Assembly (NCBI RefSeq): GCF_020184175.1
Contig: NC_065530.1
Location: 38,603,260-38,667,259, forward strand
Source of the DNA: Aphis gossypii
Lineage: Eukaryota > Arthropoda > Insecta > Hemiptera > Aphididae
DNA: 64,000 bases
Direction of reading: 5' to 3'
Position 1 is the first letter of the stretch; the number at the start of each line of letters is the position of its first letter. Below are positions 26,255-38,900 of this stretch, one piece after another. A program made the translations under genes and the position numbers. Under the pieces are notes generated by a model. That model worked only from the letters and a program-made list of their open reading frames with translations. It did no database searches and had not been told where the DNA came from.

Positions 26255-28765
26255 ATGATATCAGAAATTAATGCAGCTATTAAACAAAACGATTTCCAAC
26301 GCATAAAAGTCTTAGTTGAAACTGTTATTGAAGAAGTAAGTTAACAATATATTTCTCATTAGCTGTAGGTAGTTGCTTATTTGGTGTATAATAATTTTTG
26401 TATATTTGATTACAGCACACAAATACATTTAATTTTGATGCCTTTCATGCTGACAATACTTTCAAACAATTATGGGAATCTATGTTCCTATGTTTAACAG
26501 TGGAAAGTTACAGATGTATCCATAAGCAATGTTTAACGTGCATTCGGCTCCTAAGGTAAACCTATCTTATAATAAAAGAATAATACATTACTGTCCACCT
26601 ATAATTAGCATATTATTGTATTTTAACTGTATTAAAAATTATGTATATTATTGTTTATTATGGTTTATAGCCGAGACAAAACACATTTGAAAGATATTGT
26701 GATTGAAAAACATATAAACATTCTACTTCGTTGTGCTAATCTTGTTGATAATACATTATGCATAGTGATCACAACTGAAAATACAGATAGTAAGTTACCA
26801 AAACTATAATATTATATTAATTTAACAATGAATTACAGTTTCTACTCAGTACCTACCTAATAAATTTAATAGATTTTAGAAATTATAACAAAATAAAGTA
26901 ATATTTTTTTTTAATAATGTATGTTAAAAATGTTTTTATTTTACCGTATTTCCTAAATAATTATATAATATGATTCTGTCCTACAGTTATCGTAGAAGGC
27001 CTAAAATGCTTGTGCAATATAGTTTATAATTGTGACACTGCACAAGAAGTATGCTGTTCTAATAAAACTGTTGACTGCATCATTCTTAGACTACGAACAT
27101 ATTTTGAACAGAATATTCCATATGTCATAAAATATTTTGACATTAAACTTTTATTTCTTTTAACAGCATTTAACAAAGACATAAGGTAAGCTTTAATACA
27201 TACTTAATGTTTATTTTTCCATATACTTATCAACTGTTTTATTTTAGATTAAAAATCACTGAAGAATTACATGGTCTCACATACCTAACAGAAGTCTTAG
27301 ACAATATATTACGTGGCACTATTGAAGATTCATCCAAAAACAATTCATCTAGCCTACAGGTTAGGTTATTCATCTATTGAAAAAAAATATCTATATATAT
27401 ATATATGTTAATTACAACATGAATAATGTTTGCAGGAAGAAAATGTGTTGCTCAGCTGTGAAATACTGAAAACTTTATTCAACTTGACTGTAATTCCAAG
27501 AAGTGAATCAACTGTGGAAGATGATTATTCTATTTGGATTAGATTGATTTCCATATTACGTGATTTATTAGTCACCTCAAATTTTGTCATCCCATTATTT
27601 CAAGATAACATTATTTGGTATTTTATTAAATAGAGTATTTAAAAATAAAATATTTTTTTATAAATGTTTAAAATAATATGTATCATTTTTTTTTTTTTTT
27701 TTTTTTAGCAATGTTATAAATTTATTAACAAATGCACCACCAACTTGTTTAGATCAGTTGTTAGTTAAAAGTCATTGGTGTGAATTTGATGCTTTAAAAG
27801 TGATAGTGAATTTTCTTGATAATAAATTGTCTAATACAGAGGTATTTACTATCTAAATATTTTATTGTACATTTTGATATTATATTACGGTTATTTTCTT
27901 CGTTACAATGATTTTAGAATCCAACATATGAACATATATCACCAGCTTTAATGGTATTATTAAAAGGATCTAGGTGTATCGCAAAATTCCGTTGTGAAGT
28001 ACGACAACAAATTTTACCTCCATTGAAGGATGTTATCAATCGACCTGAACAAGGAAAGACATTGCGTAATAAGTTGTGCCGTTTGCTCACTACTCCCAAT
28101 GTGAGTCTACGTGACTTGGTTGCTGAACTGTTATTTGTCTTATGTAAAGAAAATGGTACAAAACTAATCATATTAATTGCTCTATAATATTATTATCGAT
28201 ATAATTTAAATAATTTTTAGTGGGTCGTATGATCAAGTATACAGGATTTGGCAATGCAGCTGGTTTATTTGCAAATCGAGGATTACTTTGTAAAACTTCA
28301 AATCCAGATTACTCTTCAGACAGTGAAGATAGTGATACAGAAGAATACCTAACATACAAAGACCAGTTAAATTTCTATTTTAACTTACACATGTACCAAT
28401 AATATGAATATTATTTTGTATAGGATAAATCCAGTTCTTGGTTGTTACGAGCCACCAAAACCTAATCCGTTCGAATGCATGTCTGTTGAACAACAAGAAC
28501 ACGAGGTTATGCAGTTGGTTTCTAAAATGGATAAACTCACCAGGTATTTAAAAATTATATTATTATACTATATACTCTTCCTAATTGTATAAAGTCTATA
28601 TTATTATAAACTATTTATTTTAGGGAAGGAGTAATACAGCCATGTAAAATTGGAGATGATGGTCGACCAAAACCTATTGAACATGTCCTTCAACTTCAAG
28701 AAGAATTAATGAATCATTTTACCAACATAAAAAATAAAGATGGACCAGATGATGAGAGTGATTAA
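26255..28765 (+). CDS. ric8a: Synembryn / Ric-8, G-alpha chaperone and guanine-nucleotide exchange factor
   Basis: Ric-8 proteins fold G-alpha subunits and act as receptor-independent exchange factors in the cytoplasm; in insects they are needed for asymmetric division and G-protein signalling. Eleven exons join in frame with GT-AG introns: 26255-26335, 26416-26555, 26671-26789, 26987-27185, 27248-27359, 27436-27617, 27709-27841, 27918-28155, 28221-28365, 28424-28543 and 28624-28765, giving 536 residues. Family landmarks seen are VEGLKCLCNIVYN, FDIKLLFLLTAFNKDIR, PPLKDVINRPEQGKTLRNKL, LVAELLFVLCKEN, GRMIKYTGFGNAAGLFANRG, INPVLGCYEPPKPNPFE and SKMDKLTREGVIQPC. The acidic stretch YSSDSEDSDTEEY corresponds to the casein-kinase-2 sites that stimulate vertebrate Ric-8A. 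The start ATG is the first in frame (MISEINAAIKQ). It ends tail-to-tail with TFB1M; an AATAAA lies at 29119-29124. Confidence 0.93.
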
Positions 28766-31680
28766 GTCATTAAATATTAATTAAGTTAGTTATTAATTTA
28801 TTTTTATTTATTATTAACAGACTTGTAGTCTAACTTTTTACTCGTAATATTCATTAGTTATTATTAGAAACCTGTATAAAATACTAACTCTAAAGTATAA
28901 TTTACGTGTTCACGTCTGGTCTCTCCAGATTTAAAATTTGAGTCATTTTAGTCTGCCATCTAGTAAATTGTATTATGCACATATTGAGTAGTGACGTACT
29001 ATTCATTATTTTTTTTTAATATCACAATTTTGAATTTTTGTTACACATTATTTTTATATACTTAATATATAGACGATTCTTAATGTAAGACACTCGTTGT
29101 TTCTTTCAATTAAAGACAAATAAATGTTTTTATAACTGAACACTCAAAATAACTAAGATGTGTTAACAAATTTAGTTCATTATTACTTATTTTGAAGATA
29201 AGAAAATATTGATGTATACACATTATAATATTGAAACCAAGGTGGACGTATAGAGGTGTAATCTTGTATCATTATGATAGTTAGCCGAAAAAAGTACACC
29301 ACTTGTAACTGCCACTGAGAGCGCTGACTACCCAATGAGGGCTCAAACATATTAAAGTTAGTTTGGGGCATGGGCACTTCAGCATTTATTTTTACTTAAT
29401 ACTTAGTATATTTAGTAATAACAAGGGCTATGGACTTGCCTTAATATAATTAATATTTAAAATTTTAAATAGTGTTACTTAAAACATGTTTACATATTTT
29501 AATTATCTAAATAATAATTTTAAGAAGTAGGTATCTTTTTATATTTGAATTTTAAACTTAAGTACCTAGCTAATTTATATTTTCATAATCATTACTATAT
29601 TGTATTTTTGACATTTTTGTAAAAAATTAAATTTCAAGCCACATTTGTTCAGATTATGTTGTGTAGGTAGGTCTACTTAAATGAGTAACTTAAAAAGAGT
29701 GCACTAGGATAATATGATGTAAATATTGTTACTATACACAAAAATTTGATAGATATTTACATTGAGTATAATAATACTTTAAATATTATATATAATAATA
29801 CCTACCTAGTATTTTAAATATATATTATAGTAATAGCCAAAGGTACATATGATTCATAGAATAACTACAATAATGTTTTTTAAAAAATAAACATATCAAG
29901 ACTATGAGTCTAAGGAGAGGTTGTAGCAAATCAAGGAAATAATAAATTTACCATAACTTTGATTTATATGTAATATGACAATGGTTACAATTAATAATAA
30001 TTTTTAATTATAACATATTAAAGGCAGCATGTGATGCTGCATGCATCTATTCCACTAACCACTATTCCTCTCAAAAATTGCGAGTAATTATTAGTAAGTA
30101 TACTATTGAAGATAGATTTATGTTAATTAAAATTCATTTATGTTATTCATTATTATATTATTATATTTTTATGACTTTGCAAACATTGTGCATCATATTT
30201 TCGTATAGAAATATGAACATTTTGAGCCTTCATCAGGTAGGCAGCGCCCCCGGTAGAAATCACAAGTGGTGTACATTTTTTAGTCAATTTACAATCTAAG
30301 TGTTTACACCTCTATACATCCACCTTGATTGAAACAATGTACACAGTTAAAGTTTAAAAGTGCTATACACTAGCCCACGAGATAAGTATACATACTGAGT
30401 TGCTGATTATAACTAGACAAATTGTCAGTAAACATCAAGTTGATTATAAAATTAAGTCTTACAAAACATGAATACAAAATCTTAATAATATTTTATTGAG
30501 GCACATTTTACTTCTCTCATGGACTAAAATATATAGTCTTGAGCAAATATTTATGGTATATTTCTTCATCTTTTCAAATTTTTACGAAATTACTAATGAA
30601 TACTTATAGACCATTGGTTCAATGTTCAATACTTATACATAAATATTTTCTATTTCTTTCATAATAAGAAAAAAAAGATGTTTTCAATTTAAAAAAAAAA
30701 AATTTCAATAATAAACAAAATATCAGAAATTGAATGTTAACATAAGTGTCTTTAATTAAAAAAGAAAAATCTTCATATACTTATATAATTTAGTTTTTTT
30801 CCACTTTAATACGTCATTATTCTTGGTACTCACTTCACTTTTCAAATTTAATAAACTTTAAAAGTTTAAAATCTTATATGATATATATTATTATTTAATA
30901 AGTAATACTTGCTTATACAAATAAAATATCCAAAATGTTATGCATCTGGGCATAAAATTTAAAATGTTTAGTTAATGAAAGTATTTTCATTGCACTCAAT
31001 ATTATACTCACAGAATTGTACACTTGATGTAAACTTTATATAACTTTTTTCATTTAATGTAATATATTTTGTGAATTATAAATAACAAATAATTCTTGTT
31101 TTGTTTCACAATTATTAATTGATTAAAATGCTTACAGTTACTAAAAATTTTACAGGGTTCAATAGATTGCATTAAAATGTTATTTAATAATAATATTGTA
31201 GTACACCAATTACATACTTTAAATTGTGTTCCTTATAATTTCTTTAAAAAAAATAATGAATGTATAGAAATAAACTATACAACAACCAGTGAACAATAAA
31301 CATTTGTAAATGACTAAGACCCAATTCTATCTCAAAAAATGTTAATTTAAATTTAATAGTATAACTAAAAGAAAATTGTTTTTTTAATTTCATTTTAATA
31401 AACTATTAACTATTGTTTATCTTATCTAAATAATCAAATAAATATACTTATATACATTAATCTTCTTTATAGAGATATTTTTAGTTTCTGTCATTTTTTA
31501 TACTTATCTTTTTTTTTTTATTTTAAATATTTTATACATGATCTCATTCTATTTTCAAAGAAAAACACAATTTATTTCTCATAAATATAATTTAATTTTA
31601 ATATATTTTATGAAATAAAAATATTTAAACAATATTACTAACTACATAAACTACTGTGTCATGAAATAACCACATTGTAC
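28766..31680. other. Intergenic between convergent ric-8 and TFB1M
   Basis: AT-rich, with the likely ric-8 polyadenylation signal (29119-29124) and a minus-strand AATAAA for TFB1M (31571-31576). Between 29.18 and 30.35 kb two inverted-looking stretches, near 29220-29330 and 30230-30330, share AGTACACCACTTGT/ACAAGTGGTGTAC and a CTCTATA..CCACCTTG block. They are likely the two ends of a roughly 1.1-kb inverted-repeat element. No exon is supported. Confidence 0.45.
29222..30339. mobile_element. Candidate foldback element with inverted ends
   Basis: Near 29234-29309 the sequence reads ATTGAAACCAAGGTGGACGT, ATAGAGGTGTAATCTTGTA and AAAAAAGTACACCACTTGTA in order. Near 30252-30335 the reverse complement order appears: CACAAGTGGTGTACATTTTT, TACACCTCTATA and CATCCACCTTGATTGAAACA. 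The two ends match imperfectly over roughly 80-110 bp. The interior of about 0.9 kb is non-coding. It could be a foldback-type transposable element; target-site duplications were not determined. Confidence 0.5.
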
Positions 31681-33675
31681 TTAATACTCATTTATCGATA
31701 TAATATTTTCACTGCTATCTGAATTATTAATTTTAACATCTGGCCAATTTTCATCTGATTTCTGCTCACGGTAATTATATTTCATGTAATCTGGTTTTTC
31801 CTTACATATAGACATGTATGCCTCACAGATACGACCGAATTCACTGACAGTTAATTGGAATGGTCTTGTGCTTGGTTCTATTGCTGCAGCAATTAATAAT
31901 TCACTAGCCAGTTGTTCTCTGACTGGTTTTGGAAACAGTGTCCTTTATAAAATAATTCAAACAAATAATTATATCCATTTTATTAACTTAAATTTAAATT
32001 ACTCACTCAACACCTCTAATACAATGTTTTTGCCTGTAACTAAACACAGATCTGATAACTTTTTCAATTATGTCGAATGGCAAATTAATAATTGGTTTTT
32101 TCAGAGGTGTAAGACGTACAACACCCACATCAACATTTGGTTTTGGAATAAATGCTCTACCTTAAAATAAAATCAATATTAATTTAATAAACTTTAACAA
32201 TTGTTCAGTTTCTTGGTTAACTTACAGTCAGATTTTAATTGTTAAAAAGCAATTTATATTTCTAATTTTAAAATTTCGAGCATAATACTTCATTAAATGT
32301 GTTTATCAATAATACTGAACAATTTGGTTCTATTTTTTATTTACAATAATTTGAATTTTCAATCTTAGATTAACTAAGTACTTGGTGTAATAGTTTGCTG
32401 GATAATACAAAAATGTCTTACAATAAATCTCTAATAATGCTATAGATTGTAATTCATTAAATGAAGATTCTGAACAAAGATTAATATAAGCAATAACGGT
32501 GAGTGATTAAGAAAATAATCAAAAATTCAAAAGAATAAATTATGATAAATTTAATACACGTACTCATTGTTCTTTTTTTAATATATGAGAACTATCTTGC
32601 CATTCAAATTGTTTTTTAAAAGTTTTAATTATTGTTATCACAACACGAACTATTCAATATTACATACATTTTACCTAAAACCATTATTGTTAGTAGAAAA
32701 ATATGTAATGCTTAAAAATCAAGAATTGATGGCTTTTAGTTTAACACTATGAATACAATGTCAAATGATTTTAAATAAAAACATTTGTTGTTTTTATAAG
32801 AATATAAGACTAATAGTTAGAGATTTATATTGCTTAAAAATTATCATGATTAGTATGAATAAAACAATGGTAATTTTACCTGGAATATTAAATTTATGTT
32901 CAACCCTACACCAATTTTGACACATAACCGAAAGCCTACTTCTTTCTTTAGTCATAATGGGAGCTACCATTCTTTCAGCCACTTCTTTTTGAAACGTTAA
33001 TGTCATTCGTACTCGACCATACCTCCATGCACTTTTCCTAAAAATATAAATATATTAGTGAAAATTAAAAATAGGAATAAAATATAGGTATTACCTTTCA
33101 GATATAGCTTTTAACCATCGTATAATAAGTGGTGTAGACACATTAAATGGCAAATTTCCAATTAGATGAATTTGTGGACATTTATCTTCCCATTCCATTT
33201 TATTATCTTCATTGAACATTTGTTCTAAATTAAAATTCATTACATCCCCAAATATTAACTCTAATGGTACTGGCGATGATTCGGCTAATAGCTGAAACAC
33301 GTTATGATATAAGTTGATTTTATTATATTCTGACAAATGCTGAGTAAGATATGATATAAATTATTAAATTATAAAAGATACTTAAGTTGAGATACTAACC
33401 TCCAGGGATGGTGTAAATCGTTTATCTTTTTCAATTATTAATACTCTGGAGGGCATGTTTTGAATTATTGATCTAGTTATGTTGCCAGGACCAGGCCCAA
33501 CTTCACATACTTCACAGTCCTTAACAGATCCTGCTGATCTGACAATGCGGCTAATTAATCTTGGTTCCATTAAAAAATTTTGAGAAAGCTCTTTCATAGC
33601 ACGTAATTTATATAGTTTAATTAAATCCCTAATGCTAGGTAGGGGTGGCAGCCGGATAATCTGGCTTACTGACAT
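31681..33675 (-). CDS. TFB1M: Mitochondrial dimethyladenosine transferase 1 (mtTFB1)
   Basis: KsgA/Dim1-family enzyme that uses S-adenosylmethionine to dimethylate two adjacent adenines at the 3' end of mitochondrial 12S rRNA, needed for small-subunit assembly. Five exons join in frame: 33675-33400, 33339-33095, 33037-32880, 32160-32007 and 31942-31681, giving 364 residues. Visible motifs are LSQNFL (30-35), the SAM-binding EVGPGPGNIT (58-67), FGDVMNF, the catalytic NLPFN (154-158), MTLTFQKEVAERM, RSRLSVM, PKPNVDVGVV and FSYRQKHCIRGVETLFPKPV. For exon 4 the donor GA|GTGAGT is the one that keeps frame with exon 5. The ATG is 17 nt after the COA3 stop codon, in a different frame, so both are probably on one mRNA. 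Confidence 0.93.
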
Positions 33676-33692
33676 AATGAGTTTATAATTTA

Positions 33693-33956
33693 TTATTGTT
33701 TAACAGTTACTGCAGGTTCTTCGAAATCATCCAAAAATGTTTCCTGTTTTATTGAATAAATAGAATATCCGTAAATGCTCAACGTAATACCGCCAAGTAA
33801 TAAGCCTGTATAACGAGAGTTTCTACGCATACGGTTCAACCTGGTGGCACGGATCAGATTTTGACGTTCAACAAATTTAATCTGTTGTAGTAATCTTTTA
33901 TCGATTTCACCGTCTTTCGTGAAATCAACTTTGGGCATCTGATCACTATTAGCCAT
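33693..33956 (-). CDS. COA3: Cytochrome c oxidase assembly factor 3 (CCDC56)
   Basis: Small inner-mitochondrial-membrane protein that stabilises newly made COX1 during complex IV assembly. The 87-residue frame has a charged N-terminal half with a coiled-coil-like segment (residues 18-45, LLQQIKFVERQNLIRATRLN). A single membrane span follows (about 50-67, TGLLLGGITLSIYGYSIY), then the family hallmark SIKQETFLDDFEEP. It has one coding exon. A 5' leader intron is plausible: acceptor TTTTCATAG at 33988 and donor CAG|GTAAAG at 34352/34351. It lies 17 nt upstream of TFB1M on the same strand. In Drosophila the orthologue is the conserved upstream frame of the mtTFB1 transcript, so this arrangement is shared between flies and this insect. 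Confidence 0.9.
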   Translation of the reverse strand: MANSDQMPKVDFTKDGEIDKRLLQQIKFVERQNLIRATRLNRMRRNSRYTGLLLGGITLSIYGYSIYSIKQETFLDDFEEPAVTVKQ

Positions 33957-33987
33957 AGCAAGTTGAATGAATCAGCTTACTTGCTTT

Positions 33988-34351
33988 CTATGAAAATAAT
34001 ACAAAATTATTAAATTGATATTAAATTTCTTCATAATATAGTAACAAATTTATTGACCAATAATAATTAGTTAGGAACATAATACCACAAGATCGATTAC
34101 ATAATTTATAATAACAATCTATTATATAATACAACTCTGTTATTGGAATTATTTACTTAACTTTTTTAAAATTTAGAACCTATAGAAAGTATAAAATATG
34201 AAAAAATATTATACAGGTAAAGATGATCAATTATGCAATTTCGTAACAGTGTGCAGTAGCCACTAAAATGAAAATTTATGTACATCCTAATCACCCATTT
34301 ATGTGGATGATAAAAAATGAAAAAAATCTTAAATAAATATAACGTCTTTAC
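33988..34351 (-). other. Possible 5' UTR intron of the COA3-TFB1M transcript
   Basis: On the minus strand a donor CACAG|GTAAAG (34352/34351) and an acceptor with a pyrimidine tract, ATTTTCATAG (ending 33988), bracket 364 bp. Splicing would join a leader exon near 34353-34400 to the COA3 ATG region. There is no transcript evidence. Confidence 0.4.
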
Positions 34352-34399
34352 CTGTGCAATACTTTTGTAATCGGCGGACACTAATCTCTATTGATTATC

Positions 34400-35988
34400 A
34401 AATAGGTATTATTCAATATTGTAATCAATGTCCAATAAAAACGTGAATTTTATTCTATGAAAAAAACTCGAGAGCAATAATTATAGCAAGAATTATAACA
34501 ATTCATGCCTATTAAGATCGACGTTTTGGTGACTATAGTTGAACATGAAACGTGCGAAGTTCGAAATTGTTAACTTATACAGTAAAATTGCACAACAGAG
34601 GCAATGCAGTAAATAAAAATATTGAACATACAAATTATAACCAATATGCCATATGGTGTGGAATCTGATAAGAGAATTTCTTCCAAAATACAAATTTGAT
34701 AAGAATTAAATAAGAAAAAATAGTAATTGTAGAATTCATAAATGCCAATGTCGAAAACTAAAAATCCCTCCACTCATATTATAACCAACTTAATAATAAA
34801 AAATGTCTGGAATAATAATCCCAAATTAATTTTTTTTTATTATTAAATAACAATAATATATTTAATGCCTTATTAAAACGTACAATTAAATGTATAAAAC
34901 ATGTTATCTATGATCTATCCCTGCGAGTTCGACTTGGAAAATAGAAACGAGTTTTTTTAATGCTAAATCAGTTGAATTGTTTACATATATCATTATTGAA
35001 TAATGACAACTGACGCTACCGGTGACGTAGGTTTAAAATTAACATAATATATTATATTAATATAGTTGTTGCCACTCAATATATTTCATAATAATACAAG
35101 TCTGTTCTCCAGGTAAAAAATTAAGCAAATAAAGTACATTAAAATAATATTCAGTAAAACATGAAATATTTTATTATAATATATTATTTATATTAACAAT
35201 GTCAACATAAAAATGTTAAATGTAATAGTTTTTTTCCAATTTAATAACAATACTTACATTTTGTTATTGTTTTATGAATAAAATTATAAAAATTATTATT
35301 TTATAAATTGAAATGAGTCAATCAAGATCTAAAAGATCTAACATAAATCATTCATAATAATTTTGTTAAATTTATCTTTTGTATGCCACCTGTTACAATA
35401 TCAATAGGATATTGAATAATTTACAAGATAAAGTATACACGTAATTTCAAAATCCAATTTACATTTTTAAAGCAGTTCAATTTGTGGTGGTTTTCATTGA
35501 TAAGCATAGGCGAAACTACGGGTCAGGCCATGGCCTTACCTAATAAATACTGGCTGAATATCATACTACTATACCCACTTTGTAGTTAGTAGAATTTAAA
35601 ATAAAAATTTAAACTTTTTATCACTTGATAAGCATAATATGTAAAATTGTAAATTGAAAATTTTCTAAATTAACAATTAAAATGATCTTTAATGAAAGTC
35701 AAAATATTATTTGTATCTAGATGAAGGCTGTTACTCTTGTTTTAGTATATTCTTCCAGACCATATAAAATGCTAGCTATTTATTGTATTTAAACATGATA
35801 TGTACCTAGTTAATCATCAAACATGTAATGTATAATTATAGCTTATAAGTAGAAATATTTAATATGATAAAAGAAGGAATATTGTTAAAAAATCCACATA
35901 ATTACTAAAAAAAAATAATAATTATATATTACTTATTTCTAATAATATTTACAAAATTATAAGGGTGTTTCACTACATAACCAACAAT
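34400..35988. other. Intergenic between COA3 and TRAP1
   Basis: AT-rich. The patch around 34900-35030 (GCGAGTTCGACTTGG, GACGCTACCGGTGACGTAGG) is less AT-rich. No exon or repeat is supported; the right end is presumably the TRAP1 3' UTR. Confidence 0.4.
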
Positions 35989-38900
35989 TTAGTATTTTTC
36001 AACCACTAATTCTAGAATATGATTCATGTTGGACACCAATTTTCTGGAATCATTGATGAGGCCCGCTGTTACCATGGAATTACTGTACAACTAGGTAAAC
36101 AATACACATAAGAAGTGAATAAGATTAAATATATATGATATTTACAAGACAAACTTAAATAAATAACATAATATAATATGTAAATCTTGTCTAGAAAGTA
36201 TAGAATAATATTGGAATATTTATAAACCATGATATAGAAAGATTTTTAATGTCTTTAAGAGATTAAAGAATATTATCAAATTATACATACATAATATTAG
36301 TTATTTAATAAATGAAATATTGAAAACATTGTTACAGTTTATTTGTTTATAGTTATGAATTTATGATATAAAATGATGTAAAACCAAAACTAAATAATAA
36401 TAATAATTATTATTATTATTACCAAGTTAAGATCTAACAGAACAATATTCATTAGTAGAATAATATGGGTTCAGAGAAAACAGAGAATTTTTGAAAGATT
36501 TTTAGATACGACTGAAATGATTAACAATATTACAGTATATCAACTATCAAGTAAAATAGGGATTTGAAACCAAATGGTATTTAAATCGTTGAAATTATAT
36601 GCTTATGAAATTAGATAAATTTAAATTCTTTGGTTTGTATTTAACTATTTTAAACAGTCCAACAAATATATTATACTACTTCAAAATGTATAATACATTA
36701 ATATGTATAATATGTAAATTTTAAATTATTAATAACATAAACTGGGTAGCATAAATACTATTTAACATACCATAAATTAATATTGAGCTATTGGTTTTAA
36801 GTGAATCATTAAATGAATTAATTAATATGATCTGTCAATTATATCCAAAATTATACATTAAAAATGTTTCAAATATAATACTTCAACTCTTCACTATAAT
36901 ATAAATAAAAGACATAATACACATATGTAACATATACTTAATAATAGATTCCTAAATTTAAAAGTGAAATAAAATATATTATATTCAAGTAAACTGTATA
37001 GATGATATAGTTTAAATCAGGCACCGGCAACCCGCTGCCCTTAGAACTTTTTACTGGGGCCCTCCAAATATATTTCATAGTGTTTAAAATTTCAATTTTA
37101 TGGCTTAAATTGTTATAAATAATATTTAATCATAACTATTATATAACAAACACTTTTTAATTTTCTCTACTAATGTATTTAATTAAAATTTTGTTAATAA
37201 GGACAACCGCAATATTAAACACATAATATAATTGTTGCTATCTGTAATTAATATATATTATATTTTTTAATATTTTAATTTTGTAAGCGGCTCTCTATAA
37301 AAAACTGAAACAAATTATAGCTCGAGTGATGATTTACATCATACTTCAAAATGAACTTTGATTTATTATACTTCATAAAAAAATATGAATTACTAATTTT
37401 AGATTTAAGACATTGTAAGATATATTTTACCTGTTCCACAATTAATTTAGCCAATTCTGGATTTGAATCTTTAAGTGTATGCAATTTTTTTATGACTGCA
37501 TGTCTGAAAGTAGATAGATGTTAGATACAATTACATAAAAATGATAAAATAAAGTACTTAGGGTTTAGTTCAAGTTGAGGCTGAAGCACTGAAAATAACA
37601 TCTCGTCATCCATTTGTTTTAATTGAGTTTTAATGAAATGTCTAGCAGCTGTCATGTCATCAACAGTGATTACACAAGGATGGCTTTCTAATTGTCCAGT
37701 AGTTTTTACTTTTTTCACTTTATTACCCAATACGGATTCAATCCAAGGTAATAAAGAATCTAATTGTAACTGACTTAAACTATCAGCTCCTATAATACAG
37801 ACATTTTATGAACAATCAGTGAAATTAATATTCGTAAAAATTTTTTATAGTTTTACTCGAATAACTAATGAGAATATAACCAACCTAAGTCAACTGCTTG
37901 AGAACTTTGGCTATTAGCAGCATTAATTTCTTTTTCTACTAAAGTGAGTTTGACATTCTTGAATGTTTTTACTTGATATAAAACAATTTCATCATGTGAT
38001 CCATAACAATAAATAACTTCAATGTTTTTCTTTTTTAATGCTTCTATATACGGTGAACTTTCTGCTAAAGTGCGGCTATAACAAATTATTTTGAAATTTT
38101 AAAGATAATAATTATATTATATTAATAATGTAATATTACTTAGGAGCAGATAAGAAGTAAATATCGTTTTGACCTTCTTGTCTTCTCTTCATATAATCTT
38201 CAAATGATGTTGTTTCACCAGGTTTAGTATATGAAGATTCATATCTTAAAAGACCAGCAAGCTCTTCCTGTAGAATAATAACATTTTATTGTTTTCAATT
38301 ATAAAAACTTCTTATGACTATTTTTTTCATTATTTAATTTATTTAATATCTTAGTATACATTAGTATTCATTTTCTAATCAGTAATACTTTGTTTCTATT
38401 GACAATTATTGATATAACATCACAAATTTAAGATTAATTTAAATAAATAATGATACAAATATTTAAACCACAATTTTGAATATAAATATAAAATTTGACA
38501 CAATAAATGTTATAGCTTTGTATAGATATATAGCTTCACTCTGATTAGCTATAAAAAATTAGACTCAAATAATAGAATACATACTCGTTCTTTGGGGTCA
38601 TCACTTGTTACAACTCCTTCTTTGATAAACACACCATAATCCTGATAAAAATTCATGTATTCATCAAGATCTTTCACAGATTTATCATGTAAAAATTTAA
38701 TAATTTTATTGGTCAATAATTGATTCAATTTTCTGAAAATATAATAAAAAAATTATACTGAGGTTGAATACAGATATTATATTTTATTAAGAATATGTAG
38801 TTTGTACCTAAGTAATGAAGAGTTCTGTAACATTTCTCGACTTAAATTTAATGGTATATCTTCTGAATCAATAACACCTATAAATATTAATATTAACAAT

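Noticed and set aside
32007..32014. Donor AGAG|GTGTTG for TFB1M exon 4
   Set aside because: It gives the wrong phase for exon 5 and breaks the TLFPKP motif; GA|GTGAGT seven bases later keeps the frame and is a better donor.
34166..34381. A 71-codon frame upstream of COA3 as a separate gene
   Set aside because: It starts at a non-ATG codon and crosses a good splice donor after ten codons; a leader exon of COA3-TFB1M explains it better.
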